Shown: positions 1 through 7,995 of the stretch, one piece after another | Layout of the letters: every line of letters starts with the position of its first letter | Numbering within the stretch: the first letter of the stretch is position 1 | Source of the DNA: Paenibacillus silviterrae | GTDB lineage: Bacteria > Bacillota > Bacilli > Paenibacillales > NBRC-103111 | DNA length: 64,000 nucleotides | Assembly: GCF_030167925.1 (NCBI RefSeq) | Contig: NZ_JASKUT010000001.1 | Location: 992,001 to 1,056,000 of the forward strand | Reading direction: 5' to 3' | Program-made: the position numbers and the translations under genes | The notes under the pieces: generated by a model | Told to the model about the DNA's origin: nothing | Seen by the model: the letters and a program-made list of their open reading frames with translations, nothing else | The model's database searches: none

Positions 1-154
1 CCACATCGGCCGTTCCTCCGGCTTCAAACCACCGGTACGCTTCCTCGCCGTCCCCGCAGGTGCCCTCGACGAATAAATCGGTGTCCAGCTGTAATATCAT
101 TTTCAGGCTTTCCCGAATGAACGGGTCATCGTCAACAATCAATAAACGGATCAT
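1..154 (-). CDS. Response regulator, receiver-domain N-terminus (partial; LnrK/LiaR-like)
   Basis: Only the first 51 codons lie in the window; the gene runs off the left edge. The translation begins MIRLLIVDDDPFIRESL, the classic receiver-domain start with the acidic pocket (VDDD); the phospho-acceptor aspartate would lie just outside. The start at 154 is supported by an AAAGGAG site 9-14 nt upstream. It begins 23 nt after the histidine kinase stop on the same strand, so the two form one two-component operon. By family rule a HisKA_3 kinase pairs with a NarL/LuxR-type regulator, but the DNA-binding domain is not visible here. Confidence 0.9.
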   Translation of the reverse strand, partial: MIRLLIVDDDPFIRESLKMILQLDTDLFVEGTCGDGEEAYRWFEAGGTADV

Positions 155-177
155 ACGTATCCAGCTCCTTTCTTTAC

Positions 178-1305
178 TCAGCTGCGCAAAGGTAGCACTG
201 TCGTTATTCCAAAGCGGGAGCCGCAGTCCCAATGCAGCTCGCCGCCAAGCAGCTTGGCCCGCTCCTCCATCCCGCTTAACCCCAAGCCCTTGTGAATGCG
301 GACCGGGTCCGGAACGATGCCGTTGTTGGTCACAGTTAATCTTACCGCCGAGGGCTCGTAGCTAAGCTGAATATCCACAAGCGTTGCCCGGCCATGCCGC
401 AGGGCGTTCGTAATCGCTTCCTGTGCGTTACGGTACAGGACAATCTCGAGACTAGGGTACAGCTGCATCGGGTTGCCTTTTACTTCATAATGGACTGAGA
501 TTTGCGCCTCGGCCGCTAGCCCTTCAATCAGCTTGGATAACGAGTAGCTGTGGACTTCCCGTTCCTCCGGCTTCAGCTTGCGAACCGTAAATCGGAGCTT
601 CTCCATCCCTTCGCTGAGCTGGGATAACACCTGATGCGTCAACTCCAGTCCCTTGTCCGGATCGGTAGGCCCCACCTTTACCGCCGCCTCCAGCATCATC
701 TTCAAGCGGATCAGCCGGTGTCCCAAATCGTCATGGATTTCTCGCGATATCCGATTTCGTTCCTCCACCTGAGCGAGGTGCTCTACCTTACCGGCATACT
801 CCAGTACTCGATTTTTGGCGGCATCCAGCTCATTCGCTTTTCTTCTAAGCTCATCATAGAGCACAGTCTGCTCCAGCTTGTGTTTCTCAGCGTTCGAAAC
901 GTTATGTAGTAGCGCAGCGGCCGACAGGAACAGCAGACTGCCGCCCCATTGCAGCTCCGGCAGCGGCCTGAGCCAGAAGGTATATTGCAGCAGGACAAAT
1001 TGCAAGGCCAGTAAAAACCAGCGAGGGGACCCTTCTGAATAACGCATATAAGTACTCAGCGTGGACAAATGGCACAGGAGCATCAAGCTGCCGTAACTGT
1101 GAGCAAGCCAGGTCACATACAACATCTCGAGCAGCGCAGCAAACAGCTGAAGGCCGGCAGGAACCCAGGCTCTGCGAAGCTCCGCCCATGCCAGCAATAG
1201 CAGTACGTGAAAGGTCAGCAACCCGCCGATGGACAAAGGCAGGATATAGACAGCACCTATAGCGGGAAGCAAAATAAGCAAATAACGTAATAGTGCATTC
1301 AGCAT
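178..1305 (-). CDS. Sensor histidine kinase, HisKA_3 (DesK/LiaS/LnrJ-like)
   Basis: A 375-aa membrane kinase. About five hydrophobic segments occupy roughly residues 1-140, followed by a coiled-coil linker and the HisKA_3 box EERNRISREIHDD with the phospho-accepting histidine near residue 191. The HATPase_c domain follows, with an N-box (QEAITNALRHG) and G-box (GLGLSGMEERA). I chose the internal ATG at 1305 because GGTGGAGG precedes it; the frame is open for 21 more upstream codons without such a site. It is divergent from a three-gene ABC-2 exporter, and this layout resembles LnrJ (YfiJ) of the B. subtilis linearmycin-resistance system. The ligand sensed is unknown; membrane stress or a polyene-like compound is an inference. 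Confidence 0.9.
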   Translation of the reverse strand: MLNALLRYLLILLPAIGAVYILPLSIGGLLTFHVLLLLAWAELRRAWVPAGLQLFAALLEMLYVTWLAHSYGSLMLLCHLSTLSTYMRYSEGSPRWFLLALQFVLLQYTFWLRPLPELQWGGSLLFLSAAALLHNVSNAEKHKLEQTVLYDELRRKANELDAAKNRVLEYAGKVEHLAQVEERNRISREIHDDLGHRLIRLKMMLEAAVKVGPTDPDKGLELTHQVLSQLSEGMEKLRFTVRKLKPEEREVHSYSLSKLIEGLAAEAQISVHYEVKGNPMQLYPSLEIVLYRNAQEAITNALRHGRATLVDIQLSYEPSAVRLTVTNNGIVPDPVRIHKGLGLSGMEERAKLLGGELHWDCGSRFGITTVLPLRS

Positions 1306-1348
1306 GGAATAACGCCTCCACCCGTGATTATAGCACAGGATTGGGGAT

Positions 1349-1362
1349 ATGACTTTGGTCAT
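1349..1362. promoter_or_regulatory. Inverted repeat in the kinase/exporter divergent region
   Basis: ATGAC-TTTG-GTCAT forms a 5-bp-arm dyad between the divergently transcribed kinase (start 1305) and ATPase (start 1450) genes. This is where the cognate response regulator would be expected to bind. No experimental consensus was used; the assignment is positional. Confidence 0.35.
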
Positions 1363-1449
1363 TTCCATTAGATGACGAAATCTACCTGTTCATATGCACC
1401 GCTTAGAGTAAAATGAAGCTATATAAAAAGAAGCAGGGAGCAGAGAGGC

Positions 1450-2385
1450 ATGAGCTTTGTTGAAATCAAAGACGTAACCAAACGGTACGGCAATCACCTA
1501 TCCGTGGATCATTTGACCATGAGCGTCCGTGCGGGGGAAATTTTCGGATTGTTGGGACCGAACGGAGCGGGAAAAAGCACGACCATCAAGATGCTGAGCG
1601 GACTGCTTCGCATCGATCAAGGGGAAATTTTTCTGGGCGGCCTGTCCGTATCGCGTCAGCCGCTCGAAGTGAAAAGGAAGATTGGCCTGGTACCGCAGGA
1701 GCTGGCGATTTACGAGCACTTGACCGCCCGGGAAAACGTGCTGTTTTTCGGCAGGCTGTACGGACTTCGCGGCAAATGGCTTCAAGATAGAGTGGAGGAG
1801 GCGCTTGAGTTCGTCGGCCTGCAAGACCGGCAGTCGGACCGCCCGGCTACCTTCTCCGGCGGGATGAAGCGCCGGCTCAATATCGCATGCGCGATCATGC
1901 ACCGTCCGGAGCTGATCATTATGGATGAGCCGACGGTAGGCATCGATCCGCAGTCCCGCAATCATATACTCGGCTCTGTGCGCAAGCTGAATCAAATGGG
2001 GTCTACGATCATCTATACAAGCCATTATATGGAGGAAGTATCGGCCATCAGCAGCAGGATCGGGATTATGGACCACGGCAGACTTATCGCTTACGGAACC
2101 CAGGAGGATCTGAAGGCACACGTTGCCCAGGAGGAGAAGCTGTCCATTACCGTTGCGCAGGTGGTAGAGACGGCGGTTGAAGAGATCCGTCAGCACCCGA
2201 GAATACGGCAGGCGGTTATACAGGACCGGACGATTGAGGTGTATTTGCAGAATGCCTCATCATACCTTCAGGACATTTTGTTTATTTTGCAAAAGCATCA
2301 GGTTATCATACAATCGTTAACCCGTGTCGAGCCGGACTTGGAAACGTTATTCCTGTCCTTAACGGGCAGAACGCTTCGAGATTAG
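1450..2385 (+). CDS. ABC transporter ATP-binding protein (LnrL/YfiL-like)
   Basis: A 311-aa ABC ATPase that would energise the two permeases encoded next. Visible motifs are the Walker A GPNGAGKST (36-44), Q-loop VPQE (81-84), signature FSGGM (135-139), Walker B LIIMDE (155-160) and H-loop SH (191-192). A C-terminal extension of about 100 residues follows, as in drug- and antibiotic-export ABC-2 systems. The length equals what I recall for B. subtilis LnrL (311 aa). The ATG is preceded by AGGGAGCAGAGAGG. It is followed after 13 nt by the first permease. Substrate specificity cannot be read from sequence. Confidence 0.9.
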   Translation: MSFVEIKDVTKRYGNHLSVDHLTMSVRAGEIFGLLGPNGAGKSTTIKMLSGLLRIDQGEIFLGGLSVSRQPLEVKRKIGLVPQELAIYEHLTARENVLFFGRLYGLRGKWLQDRVEEALEFVGLQDRQSDRPATFSGGMKRRLNIACAIMHRPELIIMDEPTVGIDPQSRNHILGSVRKLNQMGSTIIYTSHYMEEVSAISSRIGIMDHGRLIAYGTQEDLKAHVAQEEKLSITVAQVVETAVEEIRQHPRIRQAVIQDRTIEVYLQNASSYLQDILFILQKHQVIIQSLTRVEPDLETLFLSLTGRTLRD

Positions 2386-2398
2386 GGGAGGTGGGGTA

Positions 2399-3586
2399 AT
2401 GGGGAATGCAGTTACCATCGCCATCTATGAGTTAAAGCGGCTTAGCCGGCTCAAATCGGTCATGTTCGTCTTATTTCTCATGCCGCTGCTGCTGATCTTT
2501 ATTCTCGGATCAGCTCTCTCAACCGTCTTTAAGGTGGAAGATCGAATGATGAAGCCTGTGAAAATGGTCATCGTTCAGGAGACGCCGGGCAAGCCCGGAG
2601 ACCCGGTATTTGCTTTCGGGAAGGACGCGGCTCTATTGACCTGGCTGGATCCGGTCGTTATGGCCTCGCGGGAGGCAGCGGAGCGTGCGGTTCGAACAGG
2701 AGAGGCGGACTATGCCGTTGTGATCCCCGAAGGCTTCACCGAGGCGCTCATGCAGGGCAAACAGGCGGAGTGGGAGCTGATTCGCGGCAAGGATCATGGG
2801 CAGAACATCATTGCGGAATCGGTTGTAAACAGCTATGTAAATCGCATCAACAGTATCCAGGCTACGGTATTGTCACAGAAGCATCTTGGGGCGGAGCAGC
2901 TTCGCGAGCTTGCAAAGTCGGCATCCGGACCCCTGGCGGAGGAAGCAAATGCATCTGTAGAAATCGATAAGTTAAGCAACGGCAGGACGCATACGGCCGG
3001 ACAATATTATGCCACAGCCATGCTGATCATGTTCATGCTGTATTCAGGCATGACAGCTGCCATCAGCTTAGTGCAGGAGCGGGAGCAGCACACGCTGACA
3101 AGGCTAACTTCGATGCCGATTACCATGAACCAGGTCATTCTTGGGAAAATGGCCGGCAACGGCTTCCTTTCTCTGCTGCAGTGTCTGATCATCATCGTCT
3201 TGTCGTGGCTTCTATATGGCGTCTACTGGGGGAAACAGCCGCTCCTGCTGCTTTGTATATGCCTTTTGGTCATCGCTGCGTCGATGAGTCTTTCGACGAT
3301 TGCGGCGATTGTAGGCAAAACGACCAAGGGGGTTACGACCATGTTTCAGTTTCTGATCATCGTCATGACCTTCCTTAGCGGCGGTTTCCTTCCCGATATG
3401 GGACAGCTGCTGAGAAGCTGGGGCAACTTCACACTGAACCATTGGGCGATGCAGGGCATTTTGCGAATCATGCTGGATCAGGAAGCAGCTGAGGTGCTCC
3501 CGTATGTCTCCGTACTGCTTGTCGTCAGCCTGGGACTCATGCTCCTTTCATTTATGATCTTCCGAAGGGCGGGTTACCATGAATAG
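2399..3586 (+). CDS. ABC-2 type permease (LnrM/YfiM-like)
   Basis: A 395-aa membrane protein with the ABC-2 membrane layout: one N-terminal transmembrane helix (about 20-42), a large extracytoplasmic domain, then five to six C-terminal helices from about residue 200. The cytoplasmic loop contains LVQEREQHTLTRLTSMP, the conserved E(R)xxGT-like coupling segment of ABC-2 permeases. The length is close to B. subtilis LnrM. It is preceded by GGGGAGGTGGGG and overlaps the next permease by 8 nt, so the two are almost certainly co-translated. Presumably it forms a heteromeric channel with the downstream paralogue. Confidence 0.88.
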   Translation: MGNAVTIAIYELKRLSRLKSVMFVLFLMPLLLIFILGSALSTVFKVEDRMMKPVKMVIVQETPGKPGDPVFAFGKDAALLTWLDPVVMASREAAERAVRTGEADYAVVIPEGFTEALMQGKQAEWELIRGKDHGQNIIAESVVNSYVNRINSIQATVLSQKHLGAEQLRELAKSASGPLAEEANASVEIDKLSNGRTHTAGQYYATAMLIMFMLYSGMTAAISLVQEREQHTLTRLTSMPITMNQVILGKMAGNGFLSLLQCLIIIVLSWLLYGVYWGKQPLLLLCICLLVIAASMSLSTIAAIVGKTTKGVTTMFQFLIIVMTFLSGGFLPDMGQLLRSWGNFTLNHWAMQGILRIMLDQEAAEVLPYVSVLLVVSLGLMLLSFMIFRRAGYHE

Positions 3587-4712
3587 CTTTATCATTGCGT
3601 GGAATGTAGTGAAACGAACGATGGGTCATCGCAAGGGAATCCTCCTTCACTTCGTAATTCCCGTTGCGGTAGTGTCGTTCCTTGTCGGCTTTTTCGGGCA
3701 AAGTCCGAATGGAATTACGGAGGTCGCTTACATGAACGCCGATCAGGGCCCCGTCGGAAGCCATTTGATCCGGGAGCTTCAAAGGAATTCGGGCTTTCGT
3801 TTCACCGAGGCGGGGAAGCTGGAGGATTTGAAAGAGGCGGTGACGTCCCGGAAGGTTCAGGCAGCCTTGCTCATACCGGAGGGTTTCTCCGAATCGCTGC
3901 GACTAGGAGAAAGGATGTCCGTGCAGCAGTGGGAGCTGTCCGCCACCGAATCCACGGTGAGCTTGAGGCTCACCGTCGGTCAAATGATCGAACAGGTGAA
4001 AGTAGCAGAGCATATTCTAACGGCAGCCGGGGCGTCGCCCGGAGAACTGGATAACGCGCTTCTAGAGATGGAGAAGCATCGCGTGCAGGCGAAAATTACG
4101 GATTACCGGCTGTATGCCAATCCTTCGCTGCATTTGATCACCGGGTTTCTTATTTTATTTATGATGGGCCTCGTGCACACAGCTGTCGCCGGAATTTTGG
4201 AGGATCGAAAGGCAATGACGATGGCAAGAATGTACGCCGCACCCGTAAGGTCCTTCGAGATAGCCTCCGGAAATTTTCTGGGCAGCTTTTTGCTCGGAAT
4301 CATTCAAGTGGTTGTGGTAGTTCTCGTTACCCGATACGTCGTTGGCTTCGATTATGGCGTCGGACTTCTGCCTCACCTGCTTGTGCTCGCCTGCTTCTTG
4401 CTGGCGGTGATGGGGCTGGCCAGCAGCGTAGCTGGAGCCATGCGCAATGTGGAGAATGTCAGCGCCCTCAACGCCATGGTGATAACCCCCACCTGCATGC
4501 TGGGAGGCTGCTTCTGGCCGATCGGCATTATGCCGGAGTTTCTGCAAAAGCTCGCCCATTTTGTGCCTCAAAGCTGGGCTATCGATGCGATGAACCGGTT
4601 AGCGTCCGGCGGTTCTATACCGGGAATCGCTCTTCATCTAGGTGTACTGCTGCTGTTCGCTGTAGTGCTGCTGGGGCTTGGATCCGTTATCCTTAAGCCG
4701 AACGAGACATAA
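3579..4712 (+). CDS. ABC-2 type permease (LnrN/YfiN-like)
   Basis: A 377-aa paralogue of the preceding permease with the same plan: N-terminal helix, extracytoplasmic domain and six helices from about residue 190. Cytoplasmic loop residues ILEDRKAMTMARMYAAP match the ABC-2 coupling region, and ENVSALNAMVITPTCMLGG is typical of the late helices. It completes a set of kinase, regulator, ATPase and two permeases corresponding to LnrJKLMN. Translation probably depends on the upstream gene because its ATG lies inside that gene's 3' end. A hairpin follows at 4738. Confidence 0.88.
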   Translation: MNSFIIAWNVVKRTMGHRKGILLHFVIPVAVVSFLVGFFGQSPNGITEVAYMNADQGPVGSHLIRELQRNSGFRFTEAGKLEDLKEAVTSRKVQAALLIPEGFSESLRLGERMSVQQWELSATESTVSLRLTVGQMIEQVKVAEHILTAAGASPGELDNALLEMEKHRVQAKITDYRLYANPSLHLITGFLILFMMGLVHTAVAGILEDRKAMTMARMYAAPVRSFEIASGNFLGSFLLGIIQVVVVVLVTRYVVGFDYGVGLLPHLLVLACFLLAVMGLASSVAGAMRNVENVSALNAMVITPTCMLGGCFWPIGIMPEFLQKLAHFVPQSWAIDAMNRLASGGSIPGIALHLGVLLLFAVVLLGLGSVILKPNET

Positions 4713-4737
4713 TGCGTTGAAACGCTTACACGATGTC

Positions 4738-4772
4738 AGGGCCGTCCCGAAGGGGGCGGTCCTATTCCTTTT
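4738..4772 (+). terminator. Rho-independent terminator after the ABC exporter operon
   Basis: An 11-bp GC-rich stem with two G-U-type mismatches and a short cgaag loop is followed by a T-rich tail. It lies 26 nt past the last permease stop. Confidence 0.6.
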
Positions 4773-4823
4773 ACTGGGCAAAAAAATAGGTTCAAAATCA
4801 AGAAAAAAAGTCCATAATCCAAG

Positions 4824-4852
4824 TTGCTAAATCATATGATTCATAATAAGAT
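4824..4852 (+). promoter_or_regulatory. Sigma-A-like promoter for the 4965 gene
   Basis: TTGCTA (4824-4829) and TAAGAT (4847-4852) are separated by 17 nt in a strongly AT-rich stretch upstream of the unknown gene at 4965. Confidence 0.5.
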
Positions 4853-4887
4853 AGAATTAAGTAACTGAATAGTCTGAAAATTCTATC
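4850..4887 (+). repeat. Perfect 9-bp inverted repeat in the 5' region of the 4965 gene
   Basis: GATAGAATT (4850-4858) and AATTCTATC (4879-4887) are perfect complements separated by 20 nt. They begin at the predicted -10 and lie upstream of the ribosome binding site at about 4950. This could be an mRNA hairpin or an operator pair. Confidence 0.45.
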
Positions 4888-4964
4888 AAAATAAAAATTA
4901 CCGGAGCTGCAGTCGACGTGCGAGAGGTTAAGCTGGACGGAAACACTTTAAGGAGGGGATTGCC

Positions 4965-5561
4965 GTGAGTAAAAGTCATGAAGTTGAATATTGCAACCTG
5001 GAGTTACGATTTGATCGTCGGCTAATCCGGAACTTCATCAAAACGCTGATCCAGGAAGGGTACTCCTTGTACTGGAATGAAAGTGATCAGCAGTTCGTTG
5101 TTTCCATACGTACCGGGCGCAAGCTGGTGAAGCTCAAATTTCAGCGCATCGGTGAACGATATAAAATTGTAGGCAATTATTCCTTCAAGGATGAGAAGCT
5201 CGCCGAGCTGATGGAGAAAATGATCGGAGATACGCGCGGTCATGCGGTGGTAAAGCGCTTTAAGGACCGGCAAATTCTTATCGAGAACATTATGTTCGGA
5301 GAAATCATCCGTATGGTGGAAATTTCCGGTGTTGAGCATAAGGTGCTTTTTCAAAAGGAACCGGTGGTGACTGTGGAGGAAATGATGACGGCTTTCCGCT
5401 CCAAACGTCCTGATGAGAGAATTCCGGTGCTTCGTCTGGAGCTGGATTACGAGCTGGCAACGCTGCACGATGCGATTCAGGCAGGGGACAAAGAAGCAAT
5501 CAAACTAAGTAAAGAAAGGCTGAAGGAACTGCGGCATGAAATGCTTCTACTCGAAATGTAA
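4965..5561 (+). CDS. Conserved hypothetical protein, Paenibacillus-type
   Basis: A 198-aa soluble protein that I cannot assign to a characterised family. It starts with GTG after an excellent AAGGAGGGG site. There is no signal peptide or membrane segment. The N-terminal 110 residues look like a mixed alpha/beta domain rich in basic residues (RRLIRNFIKTLIQEGYSL; RTGRKLVKLKFQRI). The C-terminus is a charged helix, possibly a coiled coil (LSKERLKELRHEMLLLEM). It is monocistronic, with its own promoter, a 5' inverted repeat and a terminator. The single-gene layout and clean signals indicate a real expressed gene of unknown role. Confidence 0.85.
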   Translation: MSKSHEVEYCNLELRFDRRLIRNFIKTLIQEGYSLYWNESDQQFVVSIRTGRKLVKLKFQRIGERYKIVGNYSFKDEKLAELMEKMIGDTRGHAVVKRFKDRQILIENIMFGEIIRMVEISGVEHKVLFQKEPVVTVEEMMTAFRSKRPDERIPVLRLELDYELATLHDAIQAGDKEAIKLSKERLKELRHEMLLLEM

Positions 5562-5573
5562 TAGGGAGGAATG

Positions 5574-5606
5574 AATGACCTATGCGGATGCATGGGTCAT
5601 TTTTCG
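5574..5606 (+). terminator. Terminator after the 4965 gene
   Basis: A 12-bp stem (AATGACCTATGC / GCATGGGTCATT, one G-U pair) with a 4-nt loop is followed by TTTT. Confidence 0.75.
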
Positions 5607-5660
5607 TTTGCAGGGGAGCAAAATAGGAGAGGAATGTCTAGCAAAAGCGGCAAAAATGAG

Positions 5661-5692
5661 CGTTGTTAACGTGTGCAGGTATATGTTATGAT
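5661..5692 (+). promoter_or_regulatory. Promoter and possible operator of the LacI/aldonate operon
   Basis: TTGTTA (5663-5668) and TATGAT (5687-5692), spaced 18 nt, fit a sigma-A promoter. The small dyad CGTT-gtt-AACG (5661-5671) overlaps the -35, which would suit autoregulation by the LacI protein encoded next. The operator part is speculative. Confidence 0.4.
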
Positions 5693-5710
5693 GAGGCTTG
5701 AGGTGGTAGG

Positions 5711-6730
5711 ATGAGTGTTACAATCAAGGATATTGCGAAGCTGGCCGGGGTTTCGCATACAACGGTCTCTCGCGCCTTAAACGACAGCCCGCTCATTAAC
5801 CCGGAGACGAAGGAACGGATCAAGGCACTGGCTCATGAGCTGGATTATACACCTAATTACAGTGCCAAGAGCTTGGTATTAGATCGATCATACAACCTTG
5901 GGCTCTTTTTTTCAACCTTGCACACCGGTACCTCCGCCGGATTCTTGTATGAATCCATTAAGGGCGTCAATGATGTGATTAAGGATCAGTACAACCTGAT
6001 TGTTCGAGGAATCGACGATTATAGGAGTTATCATAAAATTAACCGGAAAAGCTATGACGGACTCATCGTGATGAGCCAAAGCGAAAGCGACCAGGCGTTC
6101 ATTGAATACGTAACGCAGAAGGACATTCCGCTCGTCGTGCTGAACCGCCGTGTCGATAGCGTCGAGGTGATGAACCTCGTGCCGGACGATCAGAGCGGAG
6201 CTTATCAGGTTGTCGAGTACTTGCTCCGCATGGGACATCGGCGCATCGGGATCATCGAAGGGAAGACGGGCTTCCGCTCTACGCTGGAGCGCCGCGCCGG
6301 CTACGAGGAGGCCATGCGCATGTACGATGCGACTGTGCATCCGGAGCTTTGCATGCCCGGAAACTATGATGCGGAAAGCGGCTACGCCTCGATGCTGAGG
6401 ATGCTGAAGCAGCCGCTGCGTCCGACCGCCGTTTTCTGCTTCAACGATGACATGGCGCTCGGGGCGGTTAAGGCGATTCAGGAGCAAGGCTTGACGGTGC
6501 CCGGAGATATTTCGGTCGTCGGCTTCGACAACCATTTGTTCTCCGCCTTCATGACGCCTTCCTTAACGACGGTTCGCCGGCCGATTGAAGCGATTGGCAG
6601 GGAAGGAGCAGCCAAGCTGCTTTCCTTTATTGAGAAGAAACAAGTGGAGCGATCCACGGAATTGTATCATACGGAGCTCGTCATTCGAGACTCCGTCAAA
6701 TCCTTGGAAGGGGCGGGAGATCGCCAATGA
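5711..6730 (+). CDS. LacI-family transcriptional regulator of the aldonate operon
   Basis: A 339-aa LacI/GalR regulator. The N-terminal helix-turn-helix (VTIKDIAKLAGVSHTTVSRALND, written in two parts: recognition helix VSHTTVSRAL, hinge YTPNYSAKSL) is canonical, followed by a periplasmic-binding-like sensor domain ending in the usual SVVGFDN and TTVRRP segments. It is the first gene of a likely operon, overlapping the LarA-like gene by 4 nt (ATGA). The linkage suggests it responds to the aldonate or keto-aldonate processed by the downstream enzymes. The ligand is inferred, not seen. Unlike CcpA at 24990, it lacks the CcpA-specific surface and clearly belongs to a local-regulator subgroup. Confidence 0.9.
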   Translation: MSVTIKDIAKLAGVSHTTVSRALNDSPLINPETKERIKALAHELDYTPNYSAKSLVLDRSYNLGLFFSTLHTGTSAGFLYESIKGVNDVIKDQYNLIVRGIDDYRSYHKINRKSYDGLIVMSQSESDQAFIEYVTQKDIPLVVLNRRVDSVEVMNLVPDDQSGAYQVVEYLLRMGHRRIGIIEGKTGFRSTLERRAGYEEAMRMYDATVHPELCMPGNYDAESGYASMLRMLKQPLRPTAVFCFNDDMALGAVKAIQEQGLTVPGDISVVGFDNHLFSAFMTPSLTTVRRPIEAIGREGAAKLLSFIEKKQVERSTELYHTELVIRDSVKSLEGAGDRQ

Positions 6731-7995
6731 GTATTTTAAGAACGGTATTAGAGGACATTCCGGTTCCGCAGGTAGTGCGGATTCGCCAAAAATTCGACGC
6801 CACGAAGCTGGACCATCCGGCGGAGGTGCTGAAGCAGGAGCTTCAGAAGCCCGGCGCGATTGACCAAATCAAGCCGGGACAATCGGTGGCGGTAGCCGTA
6901 GGCAGCCGCGGGGTTGCGAATATCGCTTTGTTTACGAAAACGACGATCGATGCCATTAAGCAAGCCGGAGGGGAACCGTTCATCGTTCCTTGCATGGGCA
7001 GCCACGGCGGCGCGACGGCCGAAGGACAAAAGGAAGTGCTGCATCACCTGGGAGTTACCGAAGAAGCCATGGGTGCTCCGATCCGTTCCTCAATGGAGGT
7101 TATCCAGCTTGACCAGCTGCCGAACGGCCTGCCGGTTTATGTGGACCGCATTGCTTCCGAGGCGGATGCCATTGTCGTCATTAACCGCGTGAAGCCGCAT
7201 ACTGCGTTCCGCGGCCGCATCGAGAGCGGCATCATGAAGATGATCGCGATCGGACTCGGTAAGCAGAAGGGCGCCGAGGCGTGCCATCAGCTCGGCTTCA
7301 AGTATATGGCCGAGAATGTGCCTGCAATGGCCAAAATCATGATCGACAAGCTGCCGATCCTGTTCGGCGTGGCGCTCGTCGAGAATGCTTACGATGAGAC
7401 CTGTCTTGTTGAGGTGCTGCCTGCGGCACAGATTGAAGAGCGCGAGATGGAGCTGCTGGAGATGGCGAAGGCGCGTCTGCCGAAAATTTTGTTCGGTCAG
7501 ATCGATGTTCTCGTTATCGACTATATCGGCAAAAACATCAGCGGCGACGGAATGGATCCGAACGTTACCGGACGTTATCCGACGCCATATGCACATGGCG
7601 GTCCGGATGTGTCCAAGATGGTCGTTCTCGACCTGACGCCGGAAACCAAAGGTAACGCCAATGGCGTAGGTACGGCGGATTTCACGACACAGCGTCTTGT
7701 AGACAAGATGGATAAAGCGGCGACCTTCGTCAACGGCCTGACCTCGACGGTGTGTGCACCTACCAAGATTACAACTTACTTGGACAATGATTACTACGCC
7801 GTGAAGGCTGGTGTAAAAACGTGCAATATTCTCGATTACACCAAGTGCCGTTTGGTTCGAATTCAAGATACGCTCCATCTGGGAGAAATCGAAATCTCGG
7901 TGAACCTGCTGGAGGAAGCGCGTCAGCATCCGGACATCGAGGTTTTAACGGAGCCGTACGACCTGCCATTTGACAGTGAAGGGAATTTGGTATAA
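6727..7995 (+). CDS. LarA-superfamily (DUF2088) nickel-pincer racemase/epimerase-like protein
   Basis: A 422-aa protein of the lactate racemase N-terminal (Lar_N/DUF2088) type. Candidate cofactor and catalytic residues are the SHGG motif around residue 97 and the KPHTAFRGRIESGIMKM stretch, whose His and Lys resemble LarA His174/Lys184 but are three residues further apart. The superfamily uses a nickel-pincer nucleotide and racemises or epimerises 2-hydroxy acids; a D-gluconate 2-epimerase has been reported in it. Neighbouring gluconokinase, mannonate-type SDR and 6-phosphogluconate dehydrogenase favour an aldonate substrate over lactate. No LarB/C/E cofactor genes lie in the window. It abuts the kinase gene directly (stop 7995, next start 7996). 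Confidence 0.8.
   Translation: MSILRTVLEDIPVPQVVRIRQKFDATKLDHPAEVLKQELQKPGAIDQIKPGQSVAVAVGSRGVANIALFTKTTIDAIKQAGGEPFIVPCMGSHGGATAEGQKEVLHHLGVTEEAMGAPIRSSMEVIQLDQLPNGLPVYVDRIASEADAIVVINRVKPHTAFRGRIESGIMKMIAIGLGKQKGAEACHQLGFKYMAENVPAMAKIMIDKLPILFGVALVENAYDETCLVEVLPAAQIEEREMELLEMAKARLPKILFGQIDVLVIDYIGKNISGDGMDPNVTGRYPTPYAHGGPDVSKMVVLDLTPETKGNANGVGTADFTTQRLVDKMDKAATFVNGLTSTVCAPTKITTYLDNDYYAVKAGVKTCNILDYTKCRLVRIQDTLHLGEIEISVNLLEEARQHPDIEVLTEPYDLPFDSEGNLV

Noticed and set aside
178..1368. Longer kinase start at 1368
   Set aside because: The extra 21 residues have no membrane or coding character, and the ribosome binding site fits the internal ATG at 1305.
4715..4730. cre-like TTGAAACGCTTACA after the ABC exporter
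   Set aside because: One base is missing in the centre compared with the cre palindrome and it lies downstream of the operon, next to a terminator.
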